DNA of 64,000 nt. Origin: Hymenobacter elongatus (GTDB taxonomy: Bacteria; Bacteroidota; Bacteroidia; Cytophagales; Hymenobacteraceae). The notes under the pieces are model-generated. The model did no database searches and was not told the DNA's origin. It was given only the letters and a program-made list of their open reading frames with translations. A program made the translations under genes and the position numbers. Positions 34,134 through 42,003 of this stretch are shown piece after piece (the stretch's first letter is position 1; the number at the start of each line of letters is the position of its first letter). Where the stretch lies: positions 50,192-114,191 of the forward strand of contig NZ_SRLD01000013.1 of NCBI RefSeq assembly GCF_004745955.1. Direction: 5' to 3'.

Positions 34134-35359
34134 AAAACCATTCGTGCCGACGCGGCCAGCTCCTGCCGCAGCTCGTGCAGCCCCTGGCTGAGGGGCACCG
34201 GGCACCAGCGCTGCGTCCAGGCGGCGTTGGCTAGGGGCTCCTGCTCTGCCCATTCCCACAATTCGCCAAAGAAAGCAGCCTGCCGCAGCTGCAAGGACAA
34301 AGGAACGGCCGACACGCCCAGAAAGTCAGCCAGCTGCCCGAGGGCTCTGTTTTGCTCGTCCGAAATCACGTCAGCTGCTCCGGTCAGTTGGGCCTGCTGC
34401 CACAGTCGGCGCAGCTGGCGGCGCGCCGTGAGCGTGGCCACGAGGCTGGGCGTACTGGCCACCAAAGGCTCCTGCTGCTTCGCGCCCAGGGCCGCCCATT
34501 CGCGCAGCTGCCACGACAAGCCCACTGCCACGCGGCCCTCGTGGCGGTCGGAGGTAAAAACGCGCACTGCCGGGCTGTGCCGCACCCGCAGGTCGTGGCG
34601 CTGCAAGGCCCGGTACAGCGCTTCGTCTTCCAGATAAGGCACCACGGGCAAGCCGCCTACCCGCCGATACGCAACCGCCGTGATGGCAAAGCTGGCCCCG
34701 AAATGCTGGTGATGGCGCGGCCACGGGTCCGCCGAGTTGGGGTCCAGCTCAGCTTCGAGGCGGGCGCGCAGGAGGCGGTAGGAAGCATCGCGCAGATGAT
34801 AGCGCCGCACAACGCACTGTTTGTCGCGGGCGGGCGTCAGGATGCGGCCACACACGGCAGCAGCCCGGTGAGCTGTCAGCTCGGCGTGCGTGGCAGCCAG
34901 CCAGTCGGCGGCCACGCGGGTGTCGCCGTCGGTGCTGGCAATGAAGCCGTCAGCACTAGTAATCAGCTCCAAGCGGCGGCAGGCTTCATCCATCAGCAAC
35001 CGGCGCGCCCGGCCAATATGGGCCTCGGTTGGCGGCAGGGTGATTTCGACCACATGAATAGGAAGGGCTGGGTGAAGCTGGGCAAAGCGCCGCGCTACCG
35101 CCGCGCTATGGTCCTGGCAGTTATTAGCCAGCACGATAACCTCGAAAAACCGTGGACTCAGCGGCTGGCCGCACAAGTCGAGCTGGGCGGCGAGGGCGGC
35201 GAGGGTTTGGGGCAGATTATCGGCTTCATCCTTCACCGGAATAACTACCACGGCCCGCATTTCCGGTGCCGGTGGGATAATAATGTGCAAGCCGGGAACA
35301 ACTGCCGAGGCGGTGGCTTCATGAGCCGCGTGAAAGCGGGCGGGGGAAACGTGCGTCAT
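34130..35359 (-). CDS. GT2 family glycosyltransferase
   Basis: A 409-residue, apparently soluble, GT-A fold enzyme. The catalytic domain begins near residue 34 with MRAVVVIPVKDEADNLPQTL. The donor-binding DGD lies in FIASTDGDTRVAADW, and LEDEAL in PVVPYLEDEALYRAL fits the acceptor-side acid motif. The ATG at 35359 is used; an internal ATG at 35260 just before VVVIPVKDE is possible. A C-terminal helical extension of about 110 residues has no named domain. It converges on the methyltransferase and shares four bases including both stop codons. It most likely belongs to the same pathway as the dehydrogenase, deacetylase and methyltransferase. Confidence 0.85.
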   Translation of the reverse strand: MTHVSPARFHAAHEATASAVVPGLHIIIPPAPEMRAVVVIPVKDEADNLPQTLAALAAQLDLCGQPLSPRFFEVIVLANNCQDHSAAVARRFAQLHPALPIHVVEITLPPTEAHIGRARRLLMDEACRRLELITSADGFIASTDGDTRVAADWLAATHAELTAHRAAAVCGRILTPARDKQCVVRRYHLRDASYRLLRARLEAELDPNSADPWPRHHQHFGASFAITAVAYRRVGGLPVVPYLEDEALYRALQRHDLRVRHSPAVRVFTSDRHEGRVAVGLSWQLREWAALGAKQQEPLVASTPSLVATLTARRQLRRLWQQAQLTGAADVISDEQNRALGQLADFLGVSAVPLSLQLRQAAFFGELWEWAEQEPLANAAWTQRWCPVPLSQGLHELRQELAASARMVF

Positions 35360-35599
35360 CAGCCAGTTGTACGGGCTACCTACGTCATAGGATAGGGCTT
35401 GCGGCGGGATATTTCCAAGAAACAGGCCCTTATCAGGTTCCTACTGCGGGTGTGCATGGTAAGAGTGCCGGGCCAGGTCGAAATCTATGATTCGCGGTGG
35501 CACCTAAGACACACGTATGCTTGCCACCAAATGCTCCTCCTATGATTACTAAAGGCTGTTACTAATACCTTCAGCGGACTCTCCCTGGAGCCAATACGG

Positions 35600-36766
35600 T
35601 TAAAAAGCCTCGCCAATACTGAAATAGAGGCCCGAGGAACCGTCGCGGCCATAGCCGTAGTCGATGCGGATATTGAGGCGGTCCTGCCGGTTGAATTTGA
35701 AACGCAACCCGGCCCCGCCTGTGACTTTCAGATCATTGTTACCCAGCTCTCCTATGTTGTCCCCAACCTGGCCCACGCTGCCGAAGAGCACCCCGTTGAA
35801 GCGCCAGAACAAAGCCCGGCGCACTTCAGCTTGTGCCGATACCATTTGCCGGTCGCGGTAGCGGCCTTCGTAGTAGCCTCGCAGTATTTTTTCGCCGCCG
35901 ATGTTAGCCAGCTCCCGAAACGGAACGGTGCCCGTGTGAAACTGCCCTACCAGCTGGGTTGCCAGAATAGTCTTGTTGTCTTTGTCCAGGGGCCGGAAGT
36001 GGCGGGCATCGAGCAGATAGCGGCTAAAGCGGTAGTTGCTGCCCAGCGGGCTACCGTTGAACAAGGCCGCCATTTCCAGGTAATTGCCTTTGTAGGTACT
36101 CAGAATATTGTCGCGCCCATCGTAGAGAAGCGACGGGCCGAGGCCGGAGACGGTGGTACCCTGCTGGTATTCGCGGGCAGGCCGCTGCAGTAGTAAGCTG
36201 GGCTGCTCTGCCGGGCTGCCCTGATCAATGTTGGCGTTGACTGCTACATCCCGTAGCTCGGTGCGGCGGTACTGCAGGCCTACAAACACATTGCGCTGCA
36301 CTTGGCGCAGCACCCGCTCATTGAAAATGAGCACTTTATATTCAATAACAGATTTGTCGTCGCGGCTGGTATTGGGGCCAAAGCCGTAGTAGTTGATGGG
36401 AAAATTGTAGTAGTAGCTTAGTTCGCCGGTAATCAGGAACTGCTCGCCGGGCGTGAAAATATTGTGCGCCAGCTGCACCAGACTCTGGTTCTTCTGGGTG
36501 CGCCAGGCTATTAGCCGGGCATTGGATTTGCGGCTCAGCGTGTCCGCCCCGAAGCGCCACACCGGCAGCACGGCCAGGCCGTAGCCCAGGCCGGTTTCGG
36601 GCTGCGAAAACATAATAGGAAACGGAATGAAGCTAGGCTTCTCGCGCTTTGCCAGAGCTGGCTGCGCTACCACTTTTGCGCTGTCGGAATTGGTAGGCGC
36701 GGTTTGGGCACGAGCAGCGGGCACCAGCAACACCGACGACAGTAAAAGCGAATAAAGAATGCGCAT
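35600..36766 (-). CDS. Outer-membrane barrel protein, bacterial surface antigen (Omp85-like) family
   Basis: A 388-residue protein with signal peptide ending ARAQ. The mature protein is mainly a 14-16-strand barrel without POTRA domains, with PFPIMFSQPETGLGYGLAVL at the start and a final GSSGLYFSIGEAF, whose C-terminal Phe is the barrel-insertion signal. The middle ILRGYYEGRYRDRQMVSAQA segment contains the RGY/RGR-type motif of lid loops in Omp85 proteins. Function is unknown; it is too short for BamA itself. A second copy lies directly upstream. Confidence 0.85.
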   Translation of the reverse strand: MRILYSLLLSSVLLVPAARAQTAPTNSDSAKVVAQPALAKREKPSFIPFPIMFSQPETGLGYGLAVLPVWRFGADTLSRKSNARLIAWRTQKNQSLVQLAHNIFTPGEQFLITGELSYYYNFPINYYGFGPNTSRDDKSVIEYKVLIFNERVLRQVQRNVFVGLQYRRTELRDVAVNANIDQGSPAEQPSLLLQRPAREYQQGTTVSGLGPSLLYDGRDNILSTYKGNYLEMAALFNGSPLGSNYRFSRYLLDARHFRPLDKDNKTILATQLVGQFHTGTVPFRELANIGGEKILRGYYEGRYRDRQMVSAQAEVRRALFWRFNGVLFGSVGQVGDNIGELGNNDLKVTGGAGLRFKFNRQDRLNIRIDYGYGRDGSSGLYFSIGEAF

Positions 36767-36930
36767 ATGGTACTATCAAAGAAAAGAGCTTACTACTTGA
36801 CGGGCCGCAAATTCCGCGTTGCGAGGCCGCCAGCGAGTCGGAAGATACGAGTTTGGCCGTACCCCGAGGCAGCGCTTTGGGCCGGTCTACGCAAGTCGGC
36901 ACCCGATTTGATAGCTGGCCGAAATCCTGC

Positions 36931-36966
36931 AAAAAGGCTCCTTCAACACTATCAAAGAGCCTTTTT
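36931..36966 (-). terminator. Rho-independent terminator between the two barrel genes
   Basis: AAAAAGGCTC and GAGCCTTTTT pair around a loop of about 16 bases. On the minus strand it follows the 415-residue barrel gene by 20 bases, so the two paralogues are transcribed separately. Confidence 0.7.
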
Positions 36967-36986
36967 GTAGAAAGCAAAATAGTGGC

Positions 36987-38234
36987 TTAGAACGCCTCGC
37001 CCACCGAGAAGTAGACACCAGAGTTGCCCCCAGAGCCTACCCCGTAGTCGAGGCGCAGATTGAGCCGGTCGCGACGGTTGAATTGGAAACGCCCCCCTAC
37101 GCCAGCAGCATACTTCATACCGGCGAAGGAGAAATCATCGAGTTGATTGGCCACCTCACCTACGGCCCCAAACACGGCTCCGTCGAAGCGCCAGAAAAGC
37201 TTGCGGCGAATCTCGCCCTGCACGGTCATCATCTGCCGGTCGCGGAAGCGGCCTTCGTAGATACCGCGCATCAGCGTGGCGTAGTTGTAGATGGAGCCGC
37301 CGAGGTCGGCACCAAATGCGCTAAGCTCCCGGAAAGGCACTTTGCCGCCCGCGTGAAACTGCCCCAGGTACTGGAGCGCCAAAATGGTTTTAGTGGTGCC
37401 AAACAACGGCTGAAAGTGACGCGCATCCACCTGAAACCGGCTGAAGGTATAGTCACTGCCGACATATTTGCCGGTGAACAAACTGTGCATGTGCAGGTAT
37501 TGGCCGCGGTACGTAGCCAGCACGTTGTCGCGGCCGTCGTAGAGTATGGCGGGGCCAAAGCCGGAGGTGTTGCCTCCCGTGGCTTCGAGCGCCGAAATGC
37601 GGCCTGCGGTCAGATCCGTCTGAAACTTATTCACTTTTCCTCCTTCGCCCGACTGGTCGTATTTCACATCGCGCAGCCCCGTGAAGCGGTATTGCAGGCC
37701 GGCAAACCAGTTGGGCGCGATGCGGGGCATCACCCGTTGGTTGAAAATAAAGAGCTTGTACGCTACCTCCGATTCGTCGGCCTTGCGAGTGTCGTTGCCG
37801 ATGCCGTAAAAGAAGAAATTGACATCGTAGTAACTAAGCTCCCCCAGCAAATACAGCTTTTCGCCGGGCGTAAAGACGTTGTGAGTGACTTGCAGGCTGG
37901 TTTGCTTTTTCTGGCTGACCCAACCCACAAACCGGGCGTTGGACTTGCGGGTAGTCGTATCGGTGCCGAAGCGCCACACGGGCAGCACCGAAAGGCCGCC
38001 GGCAAGGCCGGTTTCCTGCTGCGAAAACAAGACTGGAATTGGCACGAAGCTGGGCTTGTCGCTAGCGGCAAAGAGTTTTGCAAACTTGCCCTCTGGCTTG
38101 GGGGCAGTTGCAGGCGGCCGGGCGGCAGAAGCGGGGGCGGCAGAATCGGGGGCGGCAGAAGCGGCAGGCGTAGTTTGGGCACGAGCCCCTATAGCCAGCA
38201 AACTGAATGCTAGCAGTGAATACAGAAAACGCAT
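36987..38234 (-). CDS. Outer-membrane barrel protein, paralogue of the neighbouring surface antigen protein
   Basis: A 415-residue protein with signal peptide ending ARAQ and an Ala/Pro/Ser-rich linker (about residues 22-50) encoded by short GGCGGCAGAAGCGGG-like DNA repeats. The rest aligns along its length with the protein at 35600-36766: FVPIPVLFSQQETGLAGGLS, the NARFVGWVSQKKQTSLQV strand, RGIYEGRFRDRQMMTVQGEI, and the final NSGVYFSVGEAF. The pair is a tandem duplication that has diverged mainly in the N-terminus and loops. Function unknown; it has no POTRA domain. Confidence 0.85.
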   Translation of the reverse strand: MRFLYSLLAFSLLAIGARAQTTPAASAAPDSAAPASAARPPATAPKPEGKFAKLFAASDKPSFVPIPVLFSQQETGLAGGLSVLPVWRFGTDTTTRKSNARFVGWVSQKKQTSLQVTHNVFTPGEKLYLLGELSYYDVNFFFYGIGNDTRKADESEVAYKLFIFNQRVMPRIAPNWFAGLQYRFTGLRDVKYDQSGEGGKVNKFQTDLTAGRISALEATGGNTSGFGPAILYDGRDNVLATYRGQYLHMHSLFTGKYVGSDYTFSRFQVDARHFQPLFGTTKTILALQYLGQFHAGGKVPFRELSAFGADLGGSIYNYATLMRGIYEGRFRDRQMMTVQGEIRRKLFWRFDGAVFGAVGEVANQLDDFSFAGMKYAAGVGGRFQFNRRDRLNLRLDYGVGSGGNSGVYFSVGEAF

Positions 38235-38314
38235 AAGGGAGGCTTGAAACTAGAAGGCGCAAAGCTATGCAGGCACGGATCAGCTTACCTAACGCAAGCG
38301 CCTCGCCTACGGTT

Positions 38315-39229
38315 TTAGTCGAGTGCCACCAATAGCATCGACAGCACGCCGGCCAGCATAATCCACTTACACCACGCGCTCAGTTGGGCGAAGTCGCGGC
38401 GGCGGTCGGCCCGGACCAGATAGCGGCCTAATAGCAGCAATGGCCCCAGTACCGTGACGAGCAGCCAGCCGCCCAGCGCCCACTGGTGCTGATAAAAGCA
38501 TTGGGCAGTAGCCCCAGCTACCAGCAGCACCATATTCAGCAGGAAAAAGGCCACGGCCCACTTGGTGCGGGCCACACCCCACACGATGGGCAGCGTATGA
38601 CAGTCGTGTTGCGCGTCGCCGCGCATATCTTCCACGTCCTTCAAAATCTCACGTATCACCATCAGCAGAAAAGCAGCCAGCGCGTAGATCCACACAATAG
38701 ATTTGCCTGTGCGCAGCTGCAATTCGGGCAGTAGTACCAGCGCACTGGTCAGCATGCCGATGCTGACGTTGCCGACCAGCGCCAGACGCTTGAAGCGGGC
38801 CGAATAGCCCCAGAGCAGCAAGGCCGAGCCCAGATTCACCACGCCCAAAACCGGCGACAGGGCTCCGGCCACTACCACCCCTATCCCCGACAGCACCAGA
38901 TGCGCCAACATTGCATGCCGCCGGTTCACCACGCGCCCCACTACCAGCCGATCGGGGCGGTTGATGACATCAATCTTGACGTCGTAATAGTCGTTGATAA
39001 TGTAGCCAGCCGCCGCGATGCTCAGCGCGGCCACCGCCAGCAGCAGGAAGCGCCCCGACAGCACCGCCGCCGCCCCGGCTTGCCCGGGATGTAGCAGGCA
39101 AATCTGCACCAGCACCAGGCAGAGCGCCATAATGAGCAGGTTTGGGAAGCGAATCAAGCGCAATAGCGCCTGCCAGCCACCCGGCCCGGCCGGAGCCGCT
39201 GCAACCGGATTGGAGGAAGAATGCGCCAT
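38315..39229 (-). CDS. UbiA family prenyltransferase
   Basis: A 304-residue inner-membrane enzyme with about eight or nine helices. The ATG at 39229 (MAHSSSNPVAAAPAGPGGWQ) is preferred over an upstream alternative start. Both Asp-rich metal-diphosphate motifs are present: NDYYDVKIDVINRPDR near residue 80 and LKDVEDMRGDAQHDCHTLP near residue 200. The first motif most resembles geranylgeranylglycerol-phosphate geranylgeranyltransferase-like UbiA proteins common in Bacteroidota. Acceptor and prenyl length cannot be told. It follows the cold-shock gene but is separated from it by a terminator. Confidence 0.88.
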   Translation of the reverse strand: MAHSSSNPVAAAPAGPGGWQALLRLIRFPNLLIMALCLVLVQICLLHPGQAGAAAVLSGRFLLLAVAALSIAAAGYIINDYYDVKIDVINRPDRLVVGRVVNRRHAMLAHLVLSGIGVVVAGALSPVLGVVNLGSALLLWGYSARFKRLALVGNVSIGMLTSALVLLPELQLRTGKSIVWIYALAAFLLMVIREILKDVEDMRGDAQHDCHTLPIVWGVARTKWAVAFFLLNMVLLVAGATAQCFYQHQWALGGWLLVTVLGPLLLLGRYLVRADRRRDFAQLSAWCKWIMLAGVLSMLLVALD

Positions 39230-39294
39230 AAAACGAAAGATAGTGCTGCGACAAAGATGCATCGGGAGTATCCCCGCCTGGGCCGGAGCAGCCC

Positions 39295-39330
39295 CAAAAA
39301 GAAAGCCTCTCCTGAGGAAGAGGCTTTCTA
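39295..39330 (-). terminator. Rho-independent terminator of the cold-shock gene
   Basis: Minus strand: AGAAAGCCTCT, an eight-base loop, AGAGGCTTTCT, then TTTT. It lies 30 bases after the cold-shock stop codon. Confidence 0.85.
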
Positions 39331-39359
39331 CAAAGCAACAACTTAAGTAGATACAGTGC

Positions 39360-39554
39360 TTATACGCGCTTCACATTCACGGCATTAACGCCTTTGCGGC
39401 CTTCCTGCGTTTCAAATTCCACCCGGTCATTCTGCTGAATCTGGCCCCCGTTTAGGCCGGTTACGTGAACGAAGAAATCTTCCTTCGTTTCATCATCTGT
39501 AATGAAGCCGTAGCCCTTCGACTCATTATAGAATTTTACGGTTCCTGTTTTCAT
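39360..39554 (-). CDS. Cold-shock domain protein (CspA family)
   Basis: A 64-residue single OB-fold RNA/DNA-binding protein. RNP1 is KGYGFI (13-18) and RNP2 is FFVHV (27-31), both intact. The rest of the protein (NDRVEFETQEGRKGVNAVNV) is typical. These proteins melt RNA secondary structure during cold or other stress. It has a well-formed promoter, a leader of about 25-30 bases and its own terminator, so it is monocistronic. The short leader differs from the long thermosensor leader of enteric cspA. Confidence 0.96.
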   Translation of the reverse strand: MKTGTVKFYNESKGYGFITDDETKEDFFVHVTGLNGGQIQQNDRVEFETQEGRKGVNAVNVKRV

Positions 39555-39588
39555 GAAATAGAAAGAAAGTGATGAAAGGATGTTTGGG

Positions 39589-39618
39589 TAAATATAAAGG
39601 GATTTTGGAAATCCGCAA
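39589..39618 (-). promoter_or_regulatory. Promoter of the cold-shock gene
   Basis: Minus strand: TTG (39618-39616), a 19-base spacer, then TATATTTA (39596-39589). This is close to the TTTG/TAnnTTTG consensus with good spacing and a short leader to the ATG at 39554. Confidence 0.6.
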
Positions 39619-39678
39619 CCAGGATTGGAGCGTTCTAATGCCTATCACGAATCAGCAATAGGCTGAAAAAGAGGCCCG

Positions 39679-40185
39679 TTAATACCAGGTCTGCTGCAGC
39701 TTCATCACCGCCTCCACCAGTTCGCGCACGGCGCCTTGGCCGCCGGGCAGCGCCGCCTTGTAGTTGCTGATTTGCTGCACGTCGGCGGCGGCGTCAGCGG
39801 GGCAAGCCGCCACGGCGCAGCGGCGCATTACCTCGATATCGGGCATGTCGTCGCCCATGTAGGCAATATGGTCGGGGTCGAGGCGGTAGGTATTAATGTA
39901 GGTGTTGAATATTTTCATCTTGTCATCCACGCCCAAGAAGATATCGTGCACGTCCAGCGACTCGAGGCGGCGGCGCACACCTTCTTCCTCCCGGCCCGAG
40001 ATAACGATGACCCGGTAGCCGCGTGCCAGGGCGTGTCGAATGGCGTACCCGTCGCGAATATGAAAAGCGCGGGCCTGCTCTCCGGAGTTGAGCGCCAACA
40101 GGGTTCCGTCGGTCAGTACGCCGTCGACATCGAATATAAAGGCTTTGATAGCTGATAAATCCGGGCTGGTACCGTTCTTACTCAT
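39679..40185 (-). CDS. KdsC-like HAD family phosphatase
   Basis: A 168-residue HAD-superfamily enzyme of the 3-deoxy-D-manno-octulosonate 8-phosphate phosphatase type. The ATG at 40185 (MSKNGTSPDLSAIKAFIFDV) is chosen. HAD motif I is FDVDGVLTDG with nucleophile Asp19 and general acid Asp21. Motif II is VISGRE, and motif IV GDDMPDIEVM. It lacks a cap domain, as KdsC does. KdsC makes free KDO for lipopolysaccharide, but no other kds gene is adjacent, so substrate is inferred. The DUF2520 gene, a common neighbour in Bacteroidota, is four genes upstream on the same strand. Confidence 0.88.
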   Translation of the reverse strand: MSKNGTSPDLSAIKAFIFDVDGVLTDGTLLALNSGEQARAFHIRDGYAIRHALARGYRVIVISGREEEGVRRRLESLDVHDIFLGVDDKMKIFNTYINTYRLDPDHIAYMGDDMPDIEVMRRCAVAACPADAAADVQQISNYKAALPGGQGAVRELVEAVMKLQQTWY

Positions 40186-40275
40186 AGCAAACAGGGGAGT
40201 GAAAATCGAATTGGCGGCGGACTGCGGTGGCAACAGCGGTGCTTGCCTGTTCAGTGCCTGATTTTGAGGAAACTC

Positions 40276-40515
40276 CTAGTTTTGATTATCGCGCCATTCG
40301 TATACCCACTTCGCCTGCACCTGCTCCAGGTGGCCTTCGGTGGCCTGCTCGCGGGTGCCGACGAAGTGGGGCAGGCTGAGCACCCACTCCAGCAAATCAG
40401 TAAACCTGATTCGGTAGATTTTGGCTTCGTCAAACTCAGCGCCGAACTTCTCATACAAGGCCATAGCAATGTCCTCGTGGTCGTTCCAATGGATGGGGAG
40501 CTCAAAATGGGTCAT
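40276..40515 (-). CDS. iscX: Fe-S cluster assembly protein IscX
   Basis: A 79-residue acidic protein. The family pattern is clear: HWNDHEDIAMALYEKFGAEF, then RFTDLLEWVLSLPHF, and a C-terminal EVQAKWVYEWRD-like helix (LEQVQAKWVYEWRDN). IscX binds the cysteine desulfurase IscS and iron and modulates cluster assembly. It is followed on the same strand by the KdsC-like gene and preceded at 77 bases by an Isc-type ferredoxin, its usual partner in proteobacterial isc operons. No iscS, iscU or hsc gene is in the window. Confidence 0.9.
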   Translation of the reverse strand: MTHFELPIHWNDHEDIAMALYEKFGAEFDEAKIYRIRFTDLLEWVLSLPHFVGTREQATEGHLEQVQAKWVYEWRDNQN

Positions 40516-40592
40516 AGGAAAGCAAACGTAGAGCTGATAGCGAGTAGCTGGCAGCGGTATGGCAAGTAGATGGGTGAAAACGAGCCGCTTGT

Positions 40593-40922
40593 TTAGTGGC
40601 CCAGGAACTCCTGGCGGGGCAATAGAATCACGACGTCCTCATTGCCTTGCACCACACACTGGCAGCCCAGGCGCGAGTTGATGCGCGGGTTTACGGCCCG
40701 GTCAATAAAATCTTCTTCTTTATCACTGATTTCAGGCAAATCATTTTCGCCGCGCAGCACATACACGTGGCAGGTGCTGCAGCCGCAGACGCCGCCGCAA
40801 TTGTGCTGCAGCTGAATTCCATTGTTCAAAGCGACATCCAGTACCGATTCGCCTTCCGCTGCTACGTGCGTCTGGTCGGACTGGCCATCTTGAAATTGGA
40901 AGGTAATGTTGACGACTTTCAC
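40593..40922 (-). CDS. fdx: Isc-type [2Fe-2S] ferredoxin
   Basis: A 109-residue adrenodoxin-type ferredoxin. A GTG start at 40922 (then KVVNITFQFQDGQ) is chosen because the longer frame would begin with a TTG inside the -7 promoter box at 40956-40963. With this start the cluster ligands fall at Cys42, Cys48, Cys51 and Cys87, the same numbers as in E. coli Fdx. The extra Cys46 in CGGVCGCSTC is shared with that protein too. It supplies electrons for Fe-S assembly, in line with iscX downstream. The C-terminus reads LPRQEFLGH. Confidence 0.9.
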   Translation of the reverse strand: MKVVNITFQFQDGQSDQTHVAAEGESVLDVALNNGIQLQHNCGGVCGCSTCHVYVLRGENDLPEISDKEEDFIDRAVNPRINSRLGCQCVVQGNEDVVILLPRQEFLGH

Positions 40923-40955
40923 GGAGTAGAAACTTGAGCGGGGCAGAATTTGGTG

Positions 40956-40963
40956 CAAAGGTA
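40956..40963 (-). promoter_or_regulatory. -7 promoter element of the fdx-iscX pair
   Basis: The minus strand reads TACCTTTG, an exact -7 match. A start near 40949 gives a leader of about 27 bases to the GTG at 40922. Confidence 0.5.
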
Positions 40964-40980
40964 CGCACCCCGGCCCGTAA

Positions 40981-41814
40981 TTAAAGCGGCAGTGTCCCTG
41001 GGTTGTTTGGCGCAGCCTTACCGTACTCGGCTTGAATGCTGGCAGTTAACTGGTTATAAATTGCCAGCCAGGCCGGATGCGCGGGCAGCAAGGACCGGTG
41101 TCGCTCCAGTGTAACCACATCCTGCCGTACAGCGGGGCCGGTTTGCACCGTGAAAGGCGAGTGAGCCAGTGCTTTCTGCACCGTTTCCCGCACGAGTGGC
41201 TCAAGCAGAGTAAATGACAGGTTTGCTTCTTGCAGCAGCACATGCCCGATACCGAGCAAATGATTGGTGAAGTTGCAGGCAAATACTGCCGCTACATGCA
41301 GGGTTTGGCGTTGCGGGGTAGCCACTAGTTCTACTACTTGACTTATACTACGGGCTACTTGCACTAACATTTCCTGGTCGACGGCGGTGGCGGCTTCTAT
41401 ACATATAGGTACGGAAGCCCACTCGATACTACGCCCCGCGCTGAAAGTTTGGAGCGGATAGAATACGCCACCACGCAGTGCCGGGTAGGGCTCGAACACT
41501 GCGACAGGCAAGGCTCCGGCGGTATGTACCACCAGAGCCATCGGCGGAAAAGCAGCAGTGGCCAGCACCGCCGGCACCACTCCGTCCGGGACGCACACTA
41601 TATATAGATCAGCAACGGGTAAGAACCGGAAATCCAGGCTGGTGATGGGGGTCGCGCCGGGTATCTGGGCCGCTACGGTGGCGGCGGCTTCGGGTGTGCG
41701 GCTCCAGACGTGCGTTACGGAATGGCCTGCCCGCCAAAGTGCGGGCCCGAGGTGCTGAGCTACCCGCCCAGCCCCGACGAGGATGATTTGCCGGCAAGTG
41801 GGATTCTGCTGCAT
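40981..41814 (-). CDS. DUF2520/Rossmann-fold dehydrogenase-like protein
   Basis: A 277-residue protein with an N-terminal NAD(P)-binding fold (IILVGAGRVAQHLGPALWRA, the GxGxxxxxL glycine motif) and SRTPEA after beta-2. A C-terminal helical DUF2520 domain follows (PLQTFSAGR, VFACNFTNHLLGIGHVLLQE). It is related to the ketopantoate reductase and 6-phosphogluconate dehydrogenase superfamily. Substrate unknown. It is upstream of fdx, iscX and the KdsC-like gene on the same strand. Confidence 0.88.
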   Translation of the reverse strand: MQQNPTCRQIILVGAGRVAQHLGPALWRAGHSVTHVWSRTPEAAATVAAQIPGATPITSLDFRFLPVADLYIVCVPDGVVPAVLATAAFPPMALVVHTAGALPVAVFEPYPALRGGVFYPLQTFSAGRSIEWASVPICIEAATAVDQEMLVQVARSISQVVELVATPQRQTLHVAAVFACNFTNHLLGIGHVLLQEANLSFTLLEPLVRETVQKALAHSPFTVQTGPAVRQDVVTLERHRSLLPAHPAWLAIYNQLTASIQAEYGKAAPNNPGTLPL

Positions 41815-42003
41815 ACAAAAAGCGGGGAACTGAAGTTGGGCCGAAAAGTACGCACGTCACGGGTTTGTTTTTCCGGCTATCTATTTTGAAGGATTTTTAG
41901 CATCTTGTACTCTCGAAGCTTTCTGGCCGGCATATTTTGGCTGCCAAAGCTCGGCTCTTTCCACTTTTCATTCTCCCTTTCCTCCTTACCAACCCATTAC
42001 CTT

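Noticed and set aside
34352..35395. 347-codon open frame on the plus strand over the glycosyltransferase
   Set aside because: It is antisense to a GT2 enzyme with intact DxD and ED motifs and has no domain of its own.
38126..38170. Short GGCGGCAGAAGCGGG-like DNA repeats as a minisatellite
   Set aside because: They lie inside a coding Ala/Pro/Ser linker and are too few and imperfect to be called a separate repeat; noted in the gene entry instead.
37083..38213. 376-codon open frame on the plus strand over an outer-membrane barrel gene
   Set aside because: It is antisense to a barrel protein with a clear paralogue next to it; the paralogy is in the minus-strand frame.
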